NCBI RefSeq assembly: GCF_000235425.2
Contig: NZ_KI912266.1
Span: 7,308,720-7,372,719, forward strand
Length of the DNA stretch: 64,000 nt
Direction of reading: 5' to 3'
Source: Pseudofrankia saprophytica
Lineage (GTDB): Bacteria; Actinomycetota; Actinomycetes; Frankiales; Frankiaceae
Part shown: one piece after another, positions 34,577 through 42,422 of the stretch
Position numbering within the stretch: the stretch's first letter is position 1
Layout: each line of letters starts with the position of its first letter
The notes under the pieces: generated by a model
Databases searched by the model: none
The model's input: the letters and a program-made list of their open reading frames with translations, nothing else
Told to the model about the DNA's origin: nothing
Program-made: the position numbers and the translations under genes

Positions 34577-35635
34577 ATGCTCTTTGAGCTGGACTCCGAC
34601 CAGCAGCTGTGGCGCACGACCGTCCGCGATGTCCTCGCGAAGGAGTGCCCGCCCGCGCTGGTCCGTTCCGTCGCCGACCAGGGCGCGGACCCGGGACCGC
34701 TCTGGCGGACCTTCACCGGCCTCGGCTGGACCGAGCTGACCGAGGCGACCGAGGCAGTCGAGCTCGCGATCCTGCTCGAGGAGCTCGGCCGGGCCACCGA
34801 CCCGACGCCCTACCTCGCGACCATGACCTGGTTCACCCCCCTCGCGCCGGGCGTCATCTCCGGCGAGCAGTCCGGTACCGCCGTCCTCGACGGCGTCAGC
34901 GCCCACCGTGACCCGCACGGCGGCGAGGGCTGGATCCTCGACGGCACCGGCCATCACGTCCTCGACGGCGACCGGGCCGACTGGTTCGCCGTGGTCACCG
35001 ACGCCGGCGTGTTCACCGTTCCCGCCACCGAGGCGACCGTCCACCGCGAGAGCGTCTTCGACCCGCTGCTGCACGTCGCCGACGTCAGCTTCTGGCAGGT
35101 CAGGGTTGGTGAGGAGAGCAGGACCGGCGCCGACGTCGACCTCGCCCGCGACATCGCGCTCACCGGCCTCGCGCTGACCATGGCCGGTGCCTGCAAGCGG
35201 ATCCTGGAGCTCACGCTCGCCCACGTCCGCACCCGCGAGCAGTTCGGCGTCCCGATCGGCTCGTTCCAGGCCGTCAAGCACAAGGCCGTCGACATGCACG
35301 TGGCGATCGAGCGCGCGACGGCTCTCGCCTACTTCGCCGCGCTGACGATCGCCGAGCAGGACCCGCGGCGCGCCACCGCCGCCGCGATGGCGAAGGCGGC
35401 CGCCGGCGAGTGCACGACGGTCGTGTTCGAGACCGGCTTCCAGCTGTTCGGCGGCATGGGCTTCACCTGGGAGAACGACCTGCAGTTCGCGCTGAAGCGG
35501 GCGCTGTCCGGCGAGCTGCTGCTCGGCGGCGCCGACGTACACCGGGCCAGGATCGCAGCCGCGCTGCTCGACGCCCCCGCGGTGACCCCGGCGGCCAGCC
35601 CAACCTCGGAGGAGCACCATGCGGCTGCGGTTTGA
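34577..35635 (+). CDS. Acyl-CoA dehydrogenase, subunit without GGTxEIQ (duplicate of 6485)
   Basis: 352-aa ACAD-fold protein, a close paralogue of the 6485 product along its whole length (DVLAKECPPALVRSVAD, REQFGVPIGSFQAVKHKA, LFGGMGFTWENDL) but without that gene's C-terminal repeat insertions. The ATG has GGGAG six bases upstream; the open frame back to 34226 crosses the divergent promoter and is rejected. It overlaps the next gene by 17 bases, exactly as in the first pair. Half of a heteromeric dehydrogenase; substrate unknown. Confidence 0.88.
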   Translation: MLFELDSDQQLWRTTVRDVLAKECPPALVRSVADQGADPGPLWRTFTGLGWTELTEATEAVELAILLEELGRATDPTPYLATMTWFTPLAPGVISGEQSGTAVLDGVSAHRDPHGGEGWILDGTGHHVLDGDRADWFAVVTDAGVFTVPATEATVHRESVFDPLLHVADVSFWQVRVGEESRTGADVDLARDIALTGLALTMAGACKRILELTLAHVRTREQFGVPIGSFQAVKHKAVDMHVAIERATALAYFAALTIAEQDPRRATAAAMAKAAAGECTTVVFETGFQLFGGMGFTWENDLQFALKRALSGELLLGGADVHRARIAAALLDAPAVTPAASPTSEEHHAAAV

Positions 35636-36794
35636 CGACGACGTCGAGGCCTTCCGCGCCGAGTTCGCGGCCTTCCTCGACGCGAACCTGCCAGGCGTCG
35701 AGGAGACCACCGAGCGGCCGACCTCCACCGCGCACATGCCGGCGTGGACGAGGCGCTGGCAGCGGCTGCTGTTCGACAACGGCTGGCTGCTGCCGGGCAA
35801 CCCGCCCGAGTACGGCGGCCGGGGCGCCACGCTGCTGCAGCAGTTCGTCCACCTGGAGGAGCTGGGCAGGCGGCACGTCTACCACAGCTTCAACCCCCAG
35901 GGCCTCGGCATCATCGCCGCCTCGCTGCTCACGTTCGGCACCGAGGAGCAGAAGAAGCGCTGGGCGGTGCCGATCCTGCGCGCCGAGATCACGGCGGCGC
36001 TCGGCATGAGCGAGCCGGGCGCGGGCTCCGACCTCGCGGGGCTGCGCACCCGGGCGGCGCTCGACGGCGACCACTTCGTGGTCAACGGGCAGAAGATCTG
36101 GACCTCGGGCGCACACGACGCGGACATCCTGCTGACGTTCGTGCGTACCGACCCGGACGCGCCCAAGCACAAGGGCATCAGCGTCCTGGTGATCCCGACC
36201 GACCTCCCGGGCATCACCCGCCGGCCGTTCGGCTCGATCGTCGGCGCGGACGACCTCGACTTCAACGAGGTCTTCTTCGACGACGTCCGGGTACCGGCGG
36301 AGAACCTGATCGGCGAGCTGAACAAGGGCTGGCACGTCGCGAACGGCTCGCTCGGCCACGAGCGCACCATGCTGTGGCTCAGCTTCGCCGACCACCTCGA
36401 CGAGCTGGTCGACGACTTCCGACCGACGTCGGCGCTGGACCGCGACCGGTACGCCACCCTCGCGATGGACGCCCAGGCGCTGCGGCTGCTCGGCTCCGCG
36501 GCCCTGGCCCGAGCGTCGCGCGGGGAGGAGGACGTGGCCTCGATCTCGGTGCTCAAGCTGTTCGGCTCCGAGGCGGTCCGCACGTCCACCCGGCACGCGC
36601 TCCTCGCGCAGGGACCGGCCGGGCTGACCCGCGACAAGCCGAGCCGGCCCTTCGAGCACCTGAACCTCGACTGGTTCTTCGCCAGCTGGTTCGACCGGTA
36701 CGCGCGCAGCTTCTCCGGCACCATCGCTGGCGGGACGTCCGAGATCCAGCGCACGATTGTCGCCGAGCGGGTCCTCGGCCTGCCCCGGGGCTGA
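35619..36794 (+). CDS. Acyl-CoA dehydrogenase, FAD-loop subunit (duplicate of 7584)
   Basis: 391 aa, same length as the paralogue at 7584 and alike from MRLRFDDDVEAF to the final VLGLPRG. It has MSEPGAGSDLAGL and IAGGTSEIQRT; the classical Glu is replaced here too. GGAGGAG precedes the ATG. It differs from the first copy in the segment after LKLFGSEA (about residues 312-345), a region that lines the acyl pocket in ACADs, so substrates may have diverged. Confidence 0.89.
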   Translation: MRLRFDDDVEAFRAEFAAFLDANLPGVEETTERPTSTAHMPAWTRRWQRLLFDNGWLLPGNPPEYGGRGATLLQQFVHLEELGRRHVYHSFNPQGLGIIAASLLTFGTEEQKKRWAVPILRAEITAALGMSEPGAGSDLAGLRTRAALDGDHFVVNGQKIWTSGAHDADILLTFVRTDPDAPKHKGISVLVIPTDLPGITRRPFGSIVGADDLDFNEVFFDDVRVPAENLIGELNKGWHVANGSLGHERTMLWLSFADHLDELVDDFRPTSALDRDRYATLAMDAQALRLLGSAALARASRGEEDVASISVLKLFGSEAVRTSTRHALLAQGPAGLTRDKPSRPFEHLNLDWFFASWFDRYARSFSGTIAGGTSEIQRTIVAERVLGLPRG

Positions 36795-36836
36795 ACCGTC
36801 AGGGGCTGAACCATCGGCCCGAGAACATCGGCCGCC

Positions 36837-36869
36837 GGGCGCGCGAAGAAAGATCATTTTCGCACGCCC
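36837..36869. repeat. Palindromic element GCGAA-loop-TTCGC, copy 4
   Basis: Arms GGGCGCGCGAA (36837-36847) and 36859-36869, one mismatch, loop GAAAGATCATT. It lies just after the second gene of the duplicated ACAD pair, where copy 2 lies after the first pair. Confidence 0.6.
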
Positions 36870-36906
36870 TTCGGCCCACCAGCCGAACGGTCATGGGAGT
36901 ACTGAC

Positions 36907-37704
36907 TTGTACATTCTCTACGACGTCGCCGACAACATCGCGACGATCACGTTGAACCGGCCGGAAGCCGCCAACGCCCAGAACGGCGCGCTGCTGGAGG
37001 AGCTCAACGACGCCTGGGTCAAGGCGGCCGAGGACCCGGATGTGAAGGTCATCATCCTGCGCGGCGAGGGCAAGCACTTCTCCGCCGGCCACGACCTGAA
37101 GCCGGACCCCTCCACCCCGGCGCCGGCCAAGATCACACTTGAGGACATCTACCGGATCGAGGCCCGGCGCTACCTGGAGTTCTCGCTGCGCTGGCGCAAC
37201 GTCCCGAAGCCGTCGATCGCCGCTGTCCAGGGCCGCTGCATCGCCGGCGCGCTGCTGCTGTGCTGGCCGTGCGACCTGATCATCGCGGCGGACGACGCGA
37301 AGTTCTCCGACCCCGTCGTCGCGATGGGCATCGGCGGCGTCGAGTACCACGGCCACACCTGGGAGCTCGGGGCGCGCAAGGCCAAGGAGATCCTGTTCAC
37401 CGGCCGGGCGATCACCGCCGAGGAGGCGGAGAAGGTCGGCATGGTGAACAAGGTCGTCCCCCGGGCCGACCTGGACACCGAGACCCGGGCGCTGGCCGCC
37501 CAGATCGCGGCGATGCCGTCGTTCGGTCTTCGCCAGGCCAAGCGCGCCGTCAACCAGACCCTGGACGTCCAGGGCTTCTACGCGGCGATCCAGTCGGTCT
37601 TCGACATCCACGAGACCGGCCACGGCAACGCGCTCTCGGTGTCCGGCTTCCCGGTCCTGGTCAACCTCGACCAGATGAAGACCACCATCAAGTCCGCCAG
37701 CTAG
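36907..37704 (+). CDS. Enoyl-CoA hydratase/isomerase (crotonase family)
   Basis: Hydrates 2-enoyl-CoA or acts as an isomerase; 265 aa. Crotonase signatures: ITLNRPEAANAQN, oxyanion loop FSAGHDL near residue 65, and AVQGRCIAGALLL near residue 108. One of the usual catalytic Glu positions reads GGVEYHGH, so the reaction may be non-standard. The TTG start is supported by GGGAG seven bases upstream and by homology beginning there; the in-frame extension to 36757 overlaps the ACAD gene. It follows the duplicated ACAD pair, fitting a beta-oxidation step. Confidence 0.86.
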   Translation: MYILYDVADNIATITLNRPEAANAQNGALLEELNDAWVKAAEDPDVKVIILRGEGKHFSAGHDLKPDPSTPAPAKITLEDIYRIEARRYLEFSLRWRNVPKPSIAAVQGRCIAGALLLCWPCDLIIAADDAKFSDPVVAMGIGGVEYHGHTWELGARKAKEILFTGRAITAEEAEKVGMVNKVVPRADLDTETRALAAQIAAMPSFGLRQAKRAVNQTLDVQGFYAAIQSVFDIHETGHGNALSVSGFPVLVNLDQMKTTIKSAS

Positions 37705-37714
37705 GCGGTCCTCA

Positions 37715-37745
37715 GCGGCCGGCTCCGTCACCACAGTCCGGCCGC
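37715..37745 (+). terminator. Hairpin after enoyl-CoA hydratase gene
   Basis: GCGGCCGG (37715-37722) pairs perfectly with CCGGCCGC (37738-37745), loop of 15 bases. Confidence 0.45.
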
Positions 37746-37847
37746 GAGCGTCCGCGGGACGTCGTGGGAGTCCCGTCGGGCGTAGTGGGGCCATGGGAAG
37801 GTGCGACGGCCACGGAGGCGGTAGCGTAGAGGTCCGGAAGGCACGCC

Positions 37848-39434
37848 ATGTTGTACGGACTCCTGGCCGACCTCGTGGTGATGATCCACCTCGTTGCCAT
37901 CGGCTTCATTGCCGCCGGCGGTCTACTCGTCTGGCGATGGCCGCGCGTGCTGTGGTTGCATGTGCCCGCCGTCGGCTGGGGTGTGGCGATCATCTCCATC
38001 GGCTTCGCCTGCCCGCTGACCCTGCTGGAGAAATACCTCCGCCGGCTGGGCGGCGAGCACGTGTACCCAGGCCCGTTCATAGATCACTATCTGGCAGGTG
38101 TCGTCTATCCCGAGCGGTTCACCTGGCTTGTGCGTGCGCTGGTGGCCGTAGCTGTGCTCGCTGGATATCTGGCCAGCCTGGTCAGGCTGCGTCGCCGACG
38201 CCAACAGGCCCAGAAGCGACAGCGGGCGACCCGGGATTCCGCTCGCCGCTCCGGTCGGCCTGCTCGCGGTCGCCGTCCCCTTGGTCCTGCGGGCGACATA
38301 CGCCGACACACCCGGTGCGCGGGCCTGGTGCACGGTCTTTCTCCTGCTGGCCAGGCGTCTCGCGGGCGGGAGCGTCGGGCCGAAGACCGGTCAGGAGCCG
38401 TCGGCGCAGCTGGTGCCGGGCGGGGGCGCGGCGGCGGTGACCAGGTACCGCTGCTCCAGGTCCGCGACGCACCGGGAATTGAAGAAGGCGATGTGGGCGT
38501 CGCCGTCATACCTGGCGACGGCCGCGTGCTCGATCTCGTCGGCGACCCGCAGCGCCAGGGTGTAGGGCGCGAGCGGGTTGTGCCGGGTGACGACGAGCAG
38601 GATCGGCGGCGTGCCCTGCACGCGCGGTGGCCGCGCGTCGACCCGGGGCGGGTAGGGCCAGCCCAGGCAGCCGGTCAGGTAGTCCCAGGAGTCCGCCGCT
38701 CCCCGAGTGTGTGGGGCGAGCGCGCGGATCTCGGTCCGCAGCCGCTGAAGCTCGGCGAAGGCCGCGCCGTCGCCGGCGGGCAGCTCGTTGCGGAAGTCGA
38801 GGCAGCCGACGGCCCGGTACGGGTGGTAGTAGGCGGGTCCGAAGTTGTACGGGTAGGCCTGGCCGAACAGGCTGTTGCCCAGCTGGGCCTGCCGAAGCCC
38901 GTAGGCGAGGTCGGCCCAGCCGCCGTGGCCAGCCGGAAGGTTGCCGTTCGCCAGCGCGTACATCGTCATGAAGGAGATCTCCTCTCCGGTCACGGGATGG
39001 TCGACCCCCGGCGTGGGGATCGGTTCGCGGGTGGCTCGGGCGATCAGCTCGTCGTACACCGCGGCCACGTCCTGGCCATGCAGCGCGCAGTCGGGAGCCC
39101 GGTCGCACCACGCGGTGAACCGTCGGAAGCTCTCCTCGACGGCGAGGACCTGTTCACGCACATACCTGGCGGTCGGCACCGAGTGGTCGAGCGGGCTGTC
39201 GATGACCATGGCTCGGACCCGGTCCGGGTAGAGGTGGGCGTAGGTCTGCGCGACGAGGCTGGCGTAGGTCCAGGCGAACCAGCTCAGTACCGGCTCGCCG
39301 AGGGCGCGCCGGACCGCCTCCGCGTCCCGGGCCTGGCTTACCGCGTCGACCTGTCCGACCAGGGAGGCGCGGCTGGCGCCACCGTCCCCGCCGCCCCGGC
39401 AGCTCGCGGCGAGTGCACCGTTGCGGCCGCGTAG
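37848..39434 (+). CDS. DUF2784 membrane protein with run-on reading frame
   Basis: The first 125 or so residues are a DUF2784 integral membrane protein: three hydrophobic helices (about 5-27, 30-52, 95-115) and the motif CPLTLLEKYLR. GGAAGG precedes the ATG. The family normally ends here, but this frame has no stop until 39434 (528 aa) and runs over 1,000 bases antisense to the S33-type hydrolase gene; the extra part is Arg/Gly-rich with no domain. The run-on is probably a lost stop or frameshift near 38230. From 38240 another frame reads PLAAPVGLLAVAVPLVL, which could be a displaced helix. Only the N-terminal part is assigned. Confidence 0.6.
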   Translation: MLYGLLADLVVMIHLVAIGFIAAGGLLVWRWPRVLWLHVPAVGWGVAIISIGFACPLTLLEKYLRRLGGEHVYPGPFIDHYLAGVVYPERFTWLVRALVAVAVLAGYLASLVRLRRRRQQAQKRQRATRDSARRSGRPARGRRPLGPAGDIRRHTRCAGLVHGLSPAGQASRGRERRAEDRSGAVGAAGAGRGRGGGDQVPLLQVRDAPGIEEGDVGVAVIPGDGRVLDLVGDPQRQGVGRERVVPGDDEQDRRRALHARWPRVDPGRVGPAQAAGQVVPGVRRSPSVWGERADLGPQPLKLGEGRAVAGGQLVAEVEAADGPVRVVVGGSEVVRVGLAEQAVAQLGLPKPVGEVGPAAVASRKVAVRQRVHRHEGDLLSGHGMVDPRRGDRFAGGSGDQLVVHRGHVLAMQRAVGSPVAPRGEPSEALLDGEDLFTHIPGGRHRVVERAVDDHGSDPVRVEVGVGLRDEAGVGPGEPAQYRLAEGAPDRLRVPGLAYRVDLSDQGGAAGATVPAAPAARGECTVAAA

Positions 39435-40085
39435 CGCGGCGAACGCGGCCTGGTCACTCGGGAAGCGCGTCACGGTGGGGCTGTTGAAGGGCAGCGCGCA
39501 GTCGAGGGGAGCGCTGTGCACGGTCGCGTCATGCTCGCCAAGGGTCAGGTCGAGACCGCCGCCACGCGGATCGATGCCGACGAGGTCGAACCGGCGGGCC
39601 AGCTCCTCGGCCGGCCCGAGGCCGCCGCTGGACGGGCTGGCGACCTGGTTGACGACCGAGACGCCGGCACCGGGCATGAACAGCAGCGTGCCGATCCGGT
39701 GAGCCTGGTCGGTGGCGGGGTGCCGGGCGATCGCGAGCGTCGTCGTGGGTCCGTCGGGGTCGGACCAGTCGAGAGGGACACCGAGCGTCGCGCACCGCGA
39801 GGTCGGATCCGTGCGGGGACCGCACGACGTCCACGCCAACGGCGACGCCGCCGCGGCGGCCGGTACGGTGGCCGCCGGCCCGGCCGGGCAGGCACCTGCC
39901 AGGATCGGCATGGTCAGCCCCAGCCCCAGCGCCACGCCGAAGGGCGCCATGCGCGTCCGGAACGGGTCCCACCGGCCACCAGCCCCGCCAGACACCCTCC
40001 TTCGCGCCGTCGTCGCGGCTGGGCCCTTCGTGGTTCCGCGCCTGGTCCTGGTCCTGGTCCTGGTTTCAGTCTCGGGCACCTGCAT
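38391..40085 (-). CDS. S33-type alpha/beta hydrolase lacking canonical triad
   Basis: Resembles secreted tripeptidyl aminopeptidases of Streptomyces; 564 aa, Arg-rich N-terminus then one hydrophobic segment (MAPFGVALGLGLTMPILAG), so probably exported or anchored. FDLVGIDPRGGG and AHLYPDRVRAMVIDSPLDHS match the family. The nucleophile elbow, normally G-x-S-x-G, reads A-W-T-Y-A (Thr273), and the acid position reads RHNPLAPY with Asn for Asp; only the His (DGDAHIAFF) remains. It may be a non-catalytic or altered enzyme. ATG 40085 is preceded by GAGGTGG; ATG 40118 is an alternative. Confidence 0.82.
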   Translation of the reverse strand: MQVPETETRTRTRTRRGTTKGPAATTARRRVSGGAGGRWDPFRTRMAPFGVALGLGLTMPILAGACPAGPAATVPAAAAASPLAWTSCGPRTDPTSRCATLGVPLDWSDPDGPTTTLAIARHPATDQAHRIGTLLFMPGAGVSVVNQVASPSSGGLGPAEELARRFDLVGIDPRGGGLDLTLGEHDATVHSAPLDCALPFNSPTVTRFPSDQAAFAALRGRNGALAASCRGGGDGGASRASLVGQVDAVSQARDAEAVRRALGEPVLSWFAWTYASLVAQTYAHLYPDRVRAMVIDSPLDHSVPTARYVREQVLAVEESFRRFTAWCDRAPDCALHGQDVAAVYDELIARATREPIPTPGVDHPVTGEEISFMTMYALANGNLPAGHGGWADLAYGLRQAQLGNSLFGQAYPYNFGPAYYHPYRAVGCLDFRNELPAGDGAAFAELQRLRTEIRALAPHTRGAADSWDYLTGCLGWPYPPRVDARPPRVQGTPPILLVVTRHNPLAPYTLALRVADEIEHAAVARYDGDAHIAFFNSRCVADLEQRYLVTAAAPPPGTSCADGS

Positions 40086-40248
40086 GTCGTCCACCTCTCG
40101 CGTCCTTCGTGGCATCGCCCTTTCTGGCCATGCGTCGCGAAAGGTAGAAAGCAGCGACGCGACGCGCGTCCCGCCAGCGCGGACGCCGTGATACCGGATT
40201 CGCGGTAGGTGCCGCAGCCGCGACGACGGTCGCACGGCGATGCGGAGA

Positions 40249-40917
40249 TCAGGCCTCGGTGGCGGAGACCAGACCGGTCTGGTAGGCGAGTACCACCAGC
40301 TGCGCGCGATCCCGCACGTGCAGTTTGACCATCGCCCGGTTGACATGTGTCTTAGCGGTGGCCGGGCTCAGGTGAAGCCGCCCGCCGATCTCCCGGTCGC
40401 TCAACCCTTCCGCGACGAGGGCCACCACCTCGGTCTCCCGCGCGGTGAGCACGGCCAGTCGGGCGACATCGGCGCGGTGATGGGCGGGTTGGGCGACGAA
40501 CGCGGCCACCAGTCGCCGGGTGACCCCTGGCGAGAGCAGGGCGTCGCCCCGGGCCACCACCCGCACGGCGGCGCGCAGGTCGGCCGGCTCGATGTCCTTC
40601 ACCAGGAAGCCGCTGGCCCCCGCCCGCAGCGCGCCGAACACGTACTCGTCGAGCTCATAAGTGGTGAGCATGATGACGCGGGTCGCCGCCAGCCTGTCGT
40701 CCGCGACGATCCGCCGGGTGGCCGCCACCCCGTCCAGCACCGGCATGCGGACGTCCATCAGGACGACGTCCGGCCGGGTCGACACGGCCAGCCCCACGGC
40801 CTGCTCGCCGTCGCCGGCCTCACCGACGACCTCGAGGTCGTCGGCCTGTTCCAGCAGGACCCGGAAACCCGCCCGTACGAGGGCCTGGTCGTCGGCAAGC
40901 AGCACCCGCACGGTCAC
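40249..40917 (-). CDS. NarL/FixJ-family response regulator
   Basis: Two-component response regulator, 222 aa. Receiver domain with phosphoacceptor Asp in VVLMDVRMP and conserved Lys in FLVKDIEPADL; C-terminal LuxR helix-turn-helix with LTARETEVVALVAEGLSDREI. GTG start overlaps the stop of the kinase gene (GTGA), so the pair is co-translated. Target genes are not evident; the neighbouring hydrolase is a candidate. Confidence 0.93.
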   Translation of the reverse strand: MTVRVLLADDQALVRAGFRVLLEQADDLEVVGEAGDGEQAVGLAVSTRPDVVLMDVRMPVLDGVAATRRIVADDRLAATRVIMLTTYELDEYVFGALRAGASGFLVKDIEPADLRAAVRVVARGDALLSPGVTRRLVAAFVAQPAHHRADVARLAVLTARETEVVALVAEGLSDREIGGRLHLSPATAKTHVNRAMVKLHVRDRAQLVVLAYQTGLVSATEA

Positions 40918-42227
40918 GGCCGCTCCAGGGCGGGTAGCCAGGCCCGGACCACGCAGCCAGCCGGATGCCCGGGTCCGACGTCGAGCCGACCGCCGACGGA
41001 CGCGGCCCGTTCGGCCATCCCGACCAGCCCGTATCCGCCCGCGCTCGGGCCGGTGGACCGCGGGCTCTGCCCATGCCGGGCGCGCCCGGCGGACAACCCT
41101 CGGCCATCGTCCGCCACCTCGACCGCCATCCCCTCGCGCTGGTAGTCGATCCTGATCGTCGCGACGCCGGCGCCCGCATGCCGGACCACGTTCGTCAGCG
41201 ACTCCTGGATGATCCGGTACGCGGCGAGCTCCACCGCCGCCGGCACCGCCCGGGCCTCGCCGACCACGGTCAGATCGACGCGCAGACCGGCGCCGCGCGC
41301 GGTGTCGAGAAGCTGCGCGAGCTGATCCAGCCGAGGTGCGGGCGCGGGCGGCGCGTCGAGGGTCTCCCCGCCCGTTGGCGCCGGCCTTCCCGCCGACCAG
41401 GCTCCCGATCCGGAGCCCTCCCCCGCGAACGGGGAGCGGGGCGCCGTGCCTGCTCGCGGGTGGCCGGCCGGTTGCCGCAGGACGCCGATCACCACGCGCA
41501 GCTCGGCCAGCGCCTGTCGGCAGGTGGCGCGGACCGTCTCGATGGCGGTCCGGGCGACGGCGGGCCGACGGTCCAGCACGTCCGCGGCGACTCCCGCATG
41601 CACCGTGATCACACTCACCGTGCTCGCGAGGATGTCGTGCAGGTCCCGGGCTATCCGCAGGCGCTCCTCGTCGACCCGTCGGCAGGCCTCCCACTCCCGC
41701 TCCTGCGCTGCCTGTCGGCGCAGGTCGTCGCGCGCCCGGACGGCGTACCCGAGCAGGAACGCGGCGGCCAGCGTGAGACTGCCGTCGGCGCCGGCGTCCA
41801 GCAGATAGGCGCCCGGGTGCTCACCGGGATAGGCCCGTCCCGCGAGGTCGGTCGTGAGCAACCAGGCGGCCAGGAGCATGCCGCGACGCATGTTGCCGGA
41901 CGAGGCCGCGACCGTGAACAGCGCCACCCACAGCGCCGGCGCCGGCGCCCCGCCCGGGAGATCCGCGATGTGGTAGCCGAGCCAGAGAAGCGAGTCCACC
42001 AGCAGCACGGTCAGCGGCCAGCGACGCCGTGCCAGCAGCATCGCCGCCATGGTGAGACCGAGCGCGTACGCCGGAGAACCAGGGTTCGTCGTCGCGAGCC
42101 CGCCGGGGCCGACCGAGATCCGGTAGGCGATCCACGCGGCGGCGACCGCGGCGACGATGACGTCGGTCAACCAGTCGGGCACGCGGCGTCGCGGCCGGGC
42201 CAGCCACCGCCGGCCACCAAGACTCAT
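40914..42227 (-). CDS. Sensor histidine kinase, NarL-type (HisKA_3)
   Basis: Membrane sensor, 437 aa. About four hydrophobic segments in residues 20-165 form the sensing region with little periplasmic loop. Dimerisation/phosphoacceptor box ERLRIARDLHDILAS carries the His; the ATPase domain follows, with N-box ESLTNVVRHAG and G-motifs DDGRGL and GGYGLVGM. A Gly/Ser/Pro-rich linker (about residues 255-285) separates them. ATG 42227 chosen over TTG 42236 and GTG 42233. Signals to the 40249 regulator; stimulus unknown. Confidence 0.92.
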   Translation of the reverse strand: MSLGGRRWLARPRRRVPDWLTDVIVAAVAAAWIAYRISVGPGGLATTNPGSPAYALGLTMAAMLLARRRWPLTVLLVDSLLWLGYHIADLPGGAPAPALWVALFTVAASSGNMRRGMLLAAWLLTTDLAGRAYPGEHPGAYLLDAGADGSLTLAAAFLLGYAVRARDDLRRQAAQEREWEACRRVDEERLRIARDLHDILASTVSVITVHAGVAADVLDRRPAVARTAIETVRATCRQALAELRVVIGVLRQPAGHPRAGTAPRSPFAGEGSGSGAWSAGRPAPTGGETLDAPPAPAPRLDQLAQLLDTARGAGLRVDLTVVGEARAVPAAVELAAYRIIQESLTNVVRHAGAGVATIRIDYQREGMAVEVADDGRGLSAGRARHGQSPRSTGPSAGGYGLVGMAERAASVGGRLDVGPGHPAGCVVRAWLPALERP

Positions 42228-42315
42228 GGTCACCAACGGTAGAAGAGGTCAGTCCCGGGCACATCGGCCTGCCGCGGGCCCTTCCTGGCACGTCACCTAC
42301 CGCGGCGGCGGTACT

Positions 42316-42353
42316 GGCCAACCGGGTACCGCGGCCGCGGTACCCGGTTGGCC
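42316..42353. terminator. 38-bp perfect palindrome
   Basis: Bases 42316-42334 are the exact reverse complement of 42335-42353 with no spacer. It lies between the end of the minus-strand ACAD operon and the start of the histidine kinase gene. Likely a terminator hairpin of the former, though such a loop-free palindrome could also be a cruciform or protein site. Confidence 0.6.
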
Positions 42354-42422
42354 GGCCCGCCGGGGTGCGCGCGGGAACGGGCGTCGGCGGCCACCGGCAG
42401 CCGGGCTTTGGCCGTTACCCCG

